This document shows, piece by piece, positions 50,405 through 57,710 of a stretch of DNA of 64,000 bases. The translations under genes and the position numbers were made by a program. Location of the stretch: positions 124,001 through 188,000 of the forward strand of contig JBMNHK010000003.1 of the NCBI GenBank assembly GCA_050950345.1, given 5' to 3'. The notes beneath the pieces were generated by a model, which did no database searches, was not told where the DNA came from, and was given only the letters and a program-made list of their open reading frames with translations. Numbering within the stretch: the first letter of the stretch is position 1; every line of letters begins with the position of its first letter. This DNA comes from Pelotomaculum_C sp050950345. GTDB lineage: Bacteria; Bacillota; Desulfotomaculia; Desulfotomaculales; Pelotomaculaceae.

Positions 50405-52246
50405 TCATGATTGTTTTTTTGGGTCTTTTTTTAAATTGATTTTCAAGTTAAGCTCCTTCAATTGCTGGTCTGATACATAGCCGGGCGCCTGGGTCATCAA
50501 ATCAGCAGCACTCTGTGTTTTCGGAAAAGCAATAACCTCGCGAATGCTTTTCTTGCCTGACAATAGCATAACTAACCGGTCAAACCCAAAAGCAATCCCA
50601 CCATGGGGTGGTGTGCCATATTCAAAGGCTTCCAGCAAAAAGCCGAACTTATCCATCGCTTCTTGTGCTCCTATGCCAATAGCGGCAAACATCCTTTCCT
50701 GGATATCTCTTCTATGAATACGGATGCTGCCCCCGCCTACTTCAACGCCATTAAGGACCAGGTCGTAGGCCTTTGCCCTTACCTGTGCCGGGTTAGACTC
50801 CAATAACGCCAGGTCCTCTTCCCTGGGTGAGGTAAAAGGATGGTGTTTGGCCACATAACGCTTTTCTTCTTCATCATATTCTAATAGCGGAAAGTCATAA
50901 ATCCAGACAAAATTATACTGTTTTTGGGGAATTAAGCCTAGCTTTTCAGCTAGGTGCACCCGTAAGGCGCCTAAAGCATCCGCAACCACATTGGGTTTGT
51001 CCGCAACAAAAAGCAGCAGATCACCAGGTTTGCCCTCCAACCTGTCGACAATGTCCGCCATCTCCTTATCCGTAAAAAATTTGGCAATAGCGGATTTAAC
51101 CCCATCTTCGGTGACAACGATGTAAGCAAGTCCCTTTGCCTTATATATAGCCGCATAAGCGGTCAGGTCATCTATTTCCTTACGGCTGAATGTGCCGCAG
51201 CCGGAGGCATTGATGCCTTTTACCTGCCCTCCGGATGCAACTGCGGATGCAAATACTTTGAAGCCGCAACCGTCAACAATATCAGAAATATCCTTTAGTT
51301 CCAAACCAAAACGCGTATCCGGTTTATCCGTACCGAAGCGATCCATTGCCTCCAGATAAGAAAGCCTCGGAAATGGTTGGCTGATGTTCAAATTAATCGT
51401 ATCCTTACAGAGCTTAACAATGAGTCCTTCCATCAATTCCATTATTTCCGGCACGTCGATGAATGACATTTCGATATCTATCTGGGTAAACTCAGGCTGG
51501 CGATCAGCGCGTAAATCCTCGTCACGAAAACATTTTACAATTTGGTAGTAACGATCAAAACCGGCCACCATCAACATCTGCTTGAACTGTTGTGGTGATT
51601 GCGGGAGAGCAAAAAACTTGCCTGGATTCAAGCGACTGGGGACTAAATAGTCTCTGGCGCCTTCAGGTGTGCTCCTATTCAGTACAGGTGTTTCTATTTC
51701 TAAAAACCCATTTCCCTCTAAATATTCCCGCACTGATTTCGCCGCTTGATGGCGCAGGATAAGGGCCCGCTGCATTTCCGGCCTGCGCAGATCCAGGTAC
51801 CTGTAGCGCAGACGCAAATTCTCATCTACTTCTATCCCGTCCTCGATATAAAAAGGCGGCGTCTTGGCGCGATTTAAGATTAATAGTCTGTTCGCCAGCA
51901 CTTCGATTTCGCCGGTAGCAAGATTGGGATTGGCAGTTCCTTCCGGACGGAGTCGCACTGAGCCTTCCAGTGCCAGCACATATTCGTTGCGAACTGTTTC
52001 CGCTTTTTCAAAAGCTTCCCGGAATAAATCCGGACTGAAAACAATCTGAACCAGGCCTGTCCTGTCTCTCAAATCAATAAACAACAGCCCGCCATGATCC
52101 CGGCGGCGCTGCACCCAGCCCGTCAAAACCACCTTTTGGCCGGCATGTTCACTTCTTAGGCTGCCGCAGTAATGGCTTCTTTTTAAGTCATGTAAAAAAT
52201 CTATCCCGCTCATTTCACTGGTACCTGTAGCCAGCTCTTCAGGCAT
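50405..52246 (-). CDS. aspS: Aspartyl-tRNA synthetase, probably non-discriminating
   Basis: A 613-residue bacterial-type AspRS: OB anticodon domain (35-125), class II core, GAD insertion (about 320-440). FRDEDLRADRQPEFTQ is motif 2 and GIAFGFDRLVML motif 3. In the anticodon domain, His51 (RRRDHGGL) and Gly103 (RPEGTANPN) match the pair described for enzymes that charge both tRNA-Asp and tRNA-Asn. GGAGG precedes the ATG. It lies 54 bases after hisS, in the conserved hisS-aspS order. Confidence 0.96.
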   Translation of the reverse strand: MPEELATGTSEMSGIDFLHDLKRSHYCGSLRSEHAGQKVVLTGWVQRRRDHGGLLFIDLRDRTGLVQIVFSPDLFREAFEKAETVRNEYVLALEGSVRLRPEGTANPNLATGEIEVLANRLLILNRAKTPPFYIEDGIEVDENLRLRYRYLDLRRPEMQRALILRHQAAKSVREYLEGNGFLEIETPVLNRSTPEGARDYLVPSRLNPGKFFALPQSPQQFKQMLMVAGFDRYYQIVKCFRDEDLRADRQPEFTQIDIEMSFIDVPEIMELMEGLIVKLCKDTINLNISQPFPRLSYLEAMDRFGTDKPDTRFGLELKDISDIVDGCGFKVFASAVASGGQVKGINASGCGTFSRKEIDDLTAYAAIYKAKGLAYIVVTEDGVKSAIAKFFTDKEMADIVDRLEGKPGDLLLFVADKPNVVADALGALRVHLAEKLGLIPQKQYNFVWIYDFPLLEYDEEEKRYVAKHHPFTSPREEDLALLESNPAQVRAKAYDLVLNGVEVGGGSIRIHRRDIQERMFAAIGIGAQEAMDKFGFLLEAFEYGTPPHGGIAFGFDRLVMLLSGKKSIREVIAFPKTQSAADLMTQAPGYVSDQQLKELNLKINLKKDPKKQS

Positions 52247-52299
52247 ACTTTAAAACCTCCTATATTTAGATCCCTGACAGCAAAATCTTATATTTCCCA

Positions 52300-53571
52300 T
52301 TAATTACTGCCTGTTACTTGTTCCTTTAAGTAAATAACTAATTGCTCCAGCGCTATGCTCTTTTGCTCACCTAAGCTCATGTTTCTAACCGCTACAACCC
52401 CTTGTTTTATTTCGTCCTCACCTATTATGACCGCATATTTAGCCCCTACTTTACCAGCAAACTTCATCTGGGCTTTGAGGCTACGAGCCATATAATCCTT
52501 GTCAGCTGATATACCCGCAGCACGAATTTTTTGCAGCTGTCTGATTGCTTCACCGGCGGCAACCTGTCCGGCTGTAACGACAAAAACATCTATACCGCCA
52601 GGTTGGCCAATAGGTAAATGCTGTTGTTCCATAGCCAGAATAATTCTTTCTATCCCCAAAGCAAAACCAATACCTGGTATAGGGGGACCACCGCAAACCT
52701 CAACCAGACCGTTATAACGGCCACCACCGCCAATAGAACTCTGGGCCCCAATATCAGGCGCCATTATCTCGAAGGCGGTGTGCGTATAATAATCGAGTCC
52801 ACGGACGAGCAGTCTGTCCTCCTGATAAGGTATGCCCATTAACTCCAGGTTTTCTTTAACGGCAGAAAAATGTTCGGAGCAAGCAGAGCACAAACAGTCA
52901 ATAGTGGTCGGGGCATTTTTCCCTATCTCCCTGCAATGAGGCTCCTTGCAATCCAGAATGCGCAAAGGGTTTTTCTCAAAGCGCTCCCGGCAATTATTGC
53001 ATAGATCCTTCAAATGGGGTCTGAAATATGCCCTCAGTTGCTGCAGCAATACAGGCCTGCATTGGGGACAACCAACGCTGTTAACATGCAGCTCCAGGTT
53101 GCGTAAGCCTAACCTGTGATAAAAATCCATCGACATAGAGATTACTTCAGCATCAACTGCCGGATCCTGGCTTCCGAAAACTTCAACACCAAACTGATGA
53201 AACTGACGAAAGCGCCCGGCCTGGGGCCGGTCATAACGGAACATGGGACCTATGTAAAACAGCTTTACAGGCTGCGGCAAGGCATACAGCTTATTCTCCA
53301 GATAAGCCCTCACCACCGGTGCCGTGTTTTCCGGGCGCAAAGTGATACTGCGTTTGCCCCGGTCAATAAATGTATACATTTCTTTTTCCACTATATCGGT
53401 AGTATCGCCCACACCTCTTAAAAAGAGTTCCGTATGTTCAAATATGGGTGTCCTGATCTCAGAATAACCGTACTCGCGGCACAGGCGGCGCATTTCGTTT
53501 TCTAAATAATGCCACTTTTCAATCTCACCCGGTAAAATATCATTGGTGCCTCGGGGCCGCGTAGTCAACAT
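52300..53571 (-). CDS. hisS: Histidyl-tRNA synthetase
   Basis: A 423-residue class II synthetase. Motif 2 is FRYDRPQAGRFRQFHQFGVEVFG; histidine-specific motifs LVRGLDYYTHTAFEI and GGRYNGLVE follow, and residues 325-423 form the anticodon-binding domain. The ATG at 53571 has AAAGGAGG upstream; the apparent upstream extension is within the leader. A zinc-ribbon-like insertion (C-x2-C pairs in VGCPQCRP, LCNNCRE and CLCSACSE) is present near 175-235, seen in some Firmicute HisRS. Confidence 0.96.
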   Translation of the reverse strand: MLTTRPRGTNDILPGEIEKWHYLENEMRRLCREYGYSEIRTPIFEHTELFLRGVGDTTDIVEKEMYTFIDRGKRSITLRPENTAPVVRAYLENKLYALPQPVKLFYIGPMFRYDRPQAGRFRQFHQFGVEVFGSQDPAVDAEVISMSMDFYHRLGLRNLELHVNSVGCPQCRPVLLQQLRAYFRPHLKDLCNNCRERFEKNPLRILDCKEPHCREIGKNAPTTIDCLCSACSEHFSAVKENLELMGIPYQEDRLLVRGLDYYTHTAFEIMAPDIGAQSSIGGGGRYNGLVEVCGGPPIPGIGFALGIERIILAMEQQHLPIGQPGGIDVFVVTAGQVAAGEAIRQLQKIRAAGISADKDYMARSLKAQMKFAGKVGAKYAVIIGEDEIKQGVVAVRNMSLGEQKSIALEQLVIYLKEQVTGSN

Positions 53572-53587
53572 AGTTATGCCTCCTTTA

Positions 53588-53660
53588 AAAAATAAAAACA
53601 TCCCTGGCCATGCATATGCATTGCGAGGGACGGATTGTTCGGTCCGTGGCGCTACCCTTG
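53588..53660 (-). promoter_or_regulatory. T-box-like antiterminator/terminator without Stem I in the hisS leader
   Basis: Minus strand, 5' to 3': AAGGG, 7-base bulge TAGCGCC, ACGGA, loop, TCCGT, CCCT. This is the T-box antiterminator plan (A1 helix, bulge, A2 helix); the consensus bulge is TGGNACC. Overlapping it, TCCCT and AGGGA (53630-53601) form the competing terminator, followed by TTTTTATTTTTT. The sequence from the promoter to the element is only about 28 bases, so no Stem I or specifier fits. Confidence 0.6.
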
Positions 53661-53693
53661 CTCATTAAACCTATTTGCAACCATACTGAACAT

Positions 53694-53722
53694 ATTTTAT
53701 GCAAATTTAGCCTTATTGTCAA
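53694..53722 (-). promoter_or_regulatory. Promoter of hisS-aspS
   Basis: TTGACA, 17 bases, TAAAAT on the minus strand. Transcription would start near 53687 and give a 117-base leader. Confidence 0.8.
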
Positions 53723-53813
53723 TTTTAAAGCTACTTATGTATGCACATACAATCCAGTGAATTGCCTGGATAAAAAAGCCTGCAGGATGGTATAATGCTT
53801 ATGGGTGATGAAA

Positions 53814-54050
53814 ATGATAACCAGGGAGCTAATCCAACGTATTAACGAGTTATCCCGTAAACAAAGGGCTGAAGGGCTTACGCCCGGTGAAAAAGAAGAA
53901 CAGCAAAAACTTCGCAATTTATACCTGAAAGGTATCAGAGCAAAGGTAGCCGATGCATTAGAGTCTCATGGTATCAAGCCTGTCAAAAAACATAACAATT
54001 CTTGTAGGTGCGGACACTGCGCTACAGAAAAGCGTTGGAAGAATAATTAA
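53814..54050 (+). CDS. DUF896 family protein (YnzC-like)
   Basis: A 78-residue protein. ITRELIQRINELSRKQRAEGLTPGEKEEQQKLRNLYL is the two-helix DUF896 core; the tail has an extra CRCGHC motif. Function unknown; B. subtilis YnzC belongs to the SOS-linked yneA-yneB-ynzC operon, but no LexA genes are near. The ATG at 53814 follows GGGTG; a TATAAT at 53791-53796 implies a very short leader. Divergent from hisS. Confidence 0.85.
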   Translation: MITRELIQRINELSRKQRAEGLTPGEKEEQQKLRNLYLKGIRAKVADALESHGIKPVKKHNNSCRCGHCATEKRWKNN

Positions 54051-54123
54051 GGACTATTATAGCTTAAAATCCCCGTGACAGGCCTTTCAGGCCAAAGACC
54101 ACAAATCTTTTAATACTAATTGC

Positions 54124-54173
54124 AAAGGGCTTCTGACAACCCAAAATAACCGGGTTTACCTGAAGCCCTTTTT
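54124..54173 (+). terminator. Terminator between DUF896 gene and MBL gene
   Basis: AAAGGGCTTC and GAAGCCCTTT arms with an inner AACCC/GGGTT stem and following T. The A/T-rich flanks let it act on both convergent units. Confidence 0.8.
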
Positions 54174-54206
54174 ATGCTTCTGCAACGACAAACTAAAAAA
54201 CTCCGG

Positions 54207-54845
54207 TTAAAAAATACCGGTAAGGAATGGATTATAGCGCATCTCATCACCTATGGTTGACGCCGGACCATGGCCGGGAAACACCTTGGTGTTCGGCGGG
54301 AATTTAAGAAGCCTTGTTTTAATAGAATTGATCAACTGCCTGTGACTGCCGCCAGGGAAATCGGAGCGACCAACCGAACCTGCAAAAATGGTATCCCCTG
54401 TAATAATGATGTCGTCTGCTATTTTAAGACAAATACCGCCTGGTGTATGTCCCGGTGTATGAATTACTTCAATGGTAATTTCGCCCACCTGTATTTTATC
54501 GCCATCATTAAGCAACACATCCGCTTTTTGGAATTCCATGTTTTGTCCCATGAAAAAGGAAAGGTTGCGACGCGCATCTGTCAACATTCCTGCATCAGCA
54601 CTATGAATATAAACCTTGGCGCCGGTGGCGCTTTGAACCTCATCCAAAGCACTCAGGTGATCCGGGTGGCCATGGGTAAGAATGATCTTATTAATTTTTA
54701 ATCCTAATCTTTTTGCCCGGCTCATAATCCTTCCAGCATCTGCCCCCGGATCAACAACTGCTCCTTCTTTTGTTTGATCACAACCAATTATATAGCAGTT
54801 TGATTCCCAGGGTCCAACAGAAAAACCATCAAAGAGCAACGCCAT
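54207..54845 (-). CDS. MBL-fold metallohydrolase (glyoxalase II-like, YqgX)
   Basis: A 212-residue metallo-beta-lactamase fold hydrolase. THGHPDH gives ligands H58, H60, D62 and H63; HTPGHTPGG and FPGHGPAS supply later ligands. Similar to YqgX-type glyoxalase II-like thioester hydrolases. Substrate unknown. It follows dtd by 17 bases and is likely in the relA-dtd operon. Confidence 0.88.
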   Translation of the reverse strand: MALLFDGFSVGPWESNCYIIGCDQTKEGAVVDPGADAGRIMSRAKRLGLKINKIILTHGHPDHLSALDEVQSATGAKVYIHSADAGMLTDARRNLSFFMGQNMEFQKADVLLNDGDKIQVGEITIEVIHTPGHTPGGICLKIADDIIITGDTIFAGSVGRSDFPGGSHRQLINSIKTRLLKFPPNTKVFPGHGPASTIGDEMRYNPFLTGIF

Positions 54846-54862
54846 TTTATTACCTCCGTTAT

Positions 54863-55318
54863 TTAAATTATCTTTTTGCTATCGAGCAGAAGGGTCACAG
54901 GCCCATCGTTAATGATCTCAACCACCATATGCTCCCCAAAACAACCGGTTGCAACATGAAGCCCGTACTGCTCTAATTTATTAACAACAATTTCATAAAG
55001 CTCCTTTGCCAGTTCGGGAACAGCTGCCTCAGAAAAACTCGGCCTGCGTCCTTTGCGGCAATCCCCATAAAGGGTGAATTGTGAGATGGCCAACACTGAG
55101 CCATTGGTATCCAGCAAAGATAAATTCATCTTGCCTTCCCTGTCTTCAAATATCCTTAAATTGGCAATTTTTTCGGTTAGATAGGCTGCATCGGCTTCAG
55201 TATCACCCGAGCCAACGCCAATTAGTACAACCAAACCAGGGCCTATCTCCGCCACCAATTCTCCCTTTACTGCCACAGAAGCACGGGTAACCCTTTGTAC
55301 GACTGCCCTCAAATCCAA
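54863..55318 (-). CDS. dtd: D-aminoacyl-tRNA deacylase
   Basis: A 151-residue enzyme that removes D-amino acids (and glycine from tRNA-Ala) from tRNA. The SQFTLYGD motif near residue 78-85 and the GPVT motif near residue 139-142 form the active site between the dimer halves. It follows relA by 16 bases; relA-dtd adjacency is conserved in Firmicutes. Confidence 0.95.
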   Translation of the reverse strand: MDLRAVVQRVTRASVAVKGELVAEIGPGLVVLIGVGSGDTEADAAYLTEKIANLRIFEDREGKMNLSLLDTNGSVLAISQFTLYGDCRKGRRPSFSEAAVPELAKELYEIVVNKLEQYGLHVATGCFGEHMVVEIINDGPVTLLLDSKKII

Positions 55319-55334
55319 TTTCCTCCAATTTCCT

Positions 55335-57593
55335 TTAAATCGGGGAGTTTAAATCGTCCGAAGTCCGGCCGCTAAAACTAACCCGCCTAACGTCATAAAC
55401 ATCCTTAACCCTGCTTATTTTCGTCATGATGTATTCCAATTGTTCTTTTCCTCTGATGGTCAGATTAAGTACCATAACAGCCGCGCCGTCTTTCTTACCC
55501 CGTGCTGTGACCGAGTTGGCGCTAATTTTCATTTCCACCAGAACCGCCATCACGTCGCTTAGAAAACCAGCCCGATCCAGGCCATGAACCTCTAGTTTAA
55601 CCTGAAAAGGCTCCATAAATTCTTTGTCCCAGGCAACTTCTACTAACCTTTCGGGCTCACTATCCCGGTATTTGATTAAATTCAAACAATCATTACGATG
55701 AATGGATATACCACGCCCTCTGGTAACATATCCGGTAATTGGGTCACCTGGAACAGGGTTGCAGCAATGGGATAGCCTGATCAGCAGGTTGTCGATACCT
55801 TTTACCCTGATACCCTGGGTTGGCTTACCCCAACCGGCAGAGAACTTGCCGTCGCTTTTGAGCAATTGAGCTTCCTCAGCCAATAAGCCTTTTTTACCAT
55901 GCTTTGCATCTTCTATTTTTATTCTAGAAATAATGCTGTTGGCTGATAAGGCCCCGTCACCAATAGCAGCGTATATATCTTCTAATGAAGAGAGTGAAAA
56001 CCTTTTGCCAAGCTCAATAATCTTTTCATGTTTGGCCGAATCTGGTTCAATACCATGTTTTTTGATTTCGCGCTCGAGGATATCCTTACCTTTTAAAATA
56101 TTTTCTTCTTTTTGTTCCTTTTTAAACCATTGCCTGATTTTGGTTTTGGACTGTGAAGTCTTGGCGATATTAAGCCAATCCCTTTTGGGGATACCGGTTT
56201 TAGAGGTAAGGATTTCAACGATATCTCCGTTTTTTAGAACATAATCCAGGGGAACAATACGACCGTTGACTTTGGCACCAACACAACGGTGCCCAACATC
56301 AGTATGAATCCGGTAAGCAAAGTCCAGAGGAACTGATCCGGCAGGTAACTCATATACATCACCTTTGGGTGAGAATACAAAAACCGTATCTGAAAAAAGG
56401 TCGATTTTTAGATTCTCCATAAACTCCTTTGGATCTCTTAAATCATGCTGCCATTCCAGTAGTTGGCGTAACCAGACCAGTTTGCTGTCAAAATCATTGT
56501 CTCCCCGGTTGCCCTCTTTATAGCGCCAATGGGCGGCAATACCATATTCTGCCGTCTTATGCATCTCCCAGGTGCGGATTTGTATTTCCAAGGGCCTACC
56601 CTGAGGACCTACAACAGTAGTATGGATCGACTGATACATGTTTGACTTCGGTACGGCAATAAAATCTTTGAAGCGACCAGGTATAGGCTTCCACATCGTG
56701 TGTACAATTCCTAAGGTTGCGTAACAATCGCGCACAGTATCAACCAGACAACGAACAGCCATAATATCATATATCTCATTGAGGGTAACATTTTGTTTAA
56801 TCATTTTCTCGTTGATACTGTACAGGTGTTTGGGGCGGCCTTCAATATCCACATTGATGCCCATACTGGTCAGTTTTTCTTTAAGGATAACGATGACCGA
56901 ATTTATATACTCCTCACGTTTTTTACGTGTTTGTGCAATACCGTCTACCAAATTAAAGTATCTTTCCGGATCTATAAAACGAAAGGCCAGATCTTCGAGC
57001 TCCCACTTAATCTTGTAGATCCCCAACCTATGTGCAATTGGGGCGAATATTTCAATGGTTTCTTTGGCGATTTCAACCTGCTTGGGAGTCTGATGATATT
57101 TTAAGGTGCGCAGATTATGCAACCGATCGGCCAGCTTAATCAAAATAACTCTGATGTCCTTAGCCATGGCTAAAAACATCTTACGCAAATTTTCCGCTTG
57201 CTGTTCCTCTTTGGATATATACTCAATACGGCTTAGCTTGGTTACCCCATCCACCAGCAAAGCTACCTCACTACCGAAGCGCTCACTGAGCTGTTCCAGG
57301 GTTATACCGGTGTCCTCAACCACGTCATGCAACAGCCCGGCAACAATGGTCTCTTTGTCCAGCTCGAGTTCAGCCAGAATTATAGCAACTTCCAGCGGAT
57401 GCACAATGTAAGGCTCACCGGAAATGCGTTTTTGGCCCTTGTGAGCTTCAACGGCATATTCATATGCTTCCCTAATAGTCTCCATGTCAGACACAGGATG
57501 ATAAGCCCTGATCATTTCCTGCAGCTCTACCAGAGACTTCTGAGGTTCAGTATTCTCATTTATTTCTGACGATCTCTTAATTGGATGCATCAT
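55335..57593 (-). CDS. relA: Bifunctional (p)ppGpp synthetase/hydrolase Rel
   Basis: A 752-residue stringent-response enzyme. The HD hydrolase domain holds H65, H89-D90 and E93-D94; the synthetase domain has GRFKD at 306-310, the RxKD form found in bifunctional enzymes. TGS follows at about 405-465, a Cys-containing region (SHCCNPVPGD) near 620, and an ACT domain at the C-terminus. About 20 additional residues precede the usual LVELQEMI start; the initiation codon is therefore uncertain. Confidence 0.96.
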   Translation of the reverse strand: MMHPIKRSSEINENTEPQKSLVELQEMIRAYHPVSDMETIREAYEYAVEAHKGQKRISGEPYIVHPLEVAIILAELELDKETIVAGLLHDVVEDTGITLEQLSERFGSEVALLVDGVTKLSRIEYISKEEQQAENLRKMFLAMAKDIRVILIKLADRLHNLRTLKYHQTPKQVEIAKETIEIFAPIAHRLGIYKIKWELEDLAFRFIDPERYFNLVDGIAQTRKKREEYINSVIVILKEKLTSMGINVDIEGRPKHLYSINEKMIKQNVTLNEIYDIMAVRCLVDTVRDCYATLGIVHTMWKPIPGRFKDFIAVPKSNMYQSIHTTVVGPQGRPLEIQIRTWEMHKTAEYGIAAHWRYKEGNRGDNDFDSKLVWLRQLLEWQHDLRDPKEFMENLKIDLFSDTVFVFSPKGDVYELPAGSVPLDFAYRIHTDVGHRCVGAKVNGRIVPLDYVLKNGDIVEILTSKTGIPKRDWLNIAKTSQSKTKIRQWFKKEQKEENILKGKDILEREIKKHGIEPDSAKHEKIIELGKRFSLSSLEDIYAAIGDGALSANSIISRIKIEDAKHGKKGLLAEEAQLLKSDGKFSAGWGKPTQGIRVKGIDNLLIRLSHCCNPVPGDPITGYVTRGRGISIHRNDCLNLIKYRDSEPERLVEVAWDKEFMEPFQVKLEVHGLDRAGFLSDVMAVLVEMKISANSVTARGKKDGAAVMVLNLTIRGKEQLEYIMTKISRVKDVYDVRRVSFSGRTSDDLNSPI

Positions 57594-57710
57594 AGCAAAT
57601 CTTATCCTTAGTAGTTAACTTGGACTAAGGAGATTGTATCATAATTCCATTGTTGTAAACAATCATTCCCTAGATCAATGCCTGCTCCTATTTGTTAAGT
57701 GGGATCTTCG

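Noticed and set aside
53761..53814. Leaderless transcript of the DUF896 gene
   Set aside because: TATAAT is well placed, but no matching -35 is found at 16-18 bases, so the start is too uncertain.
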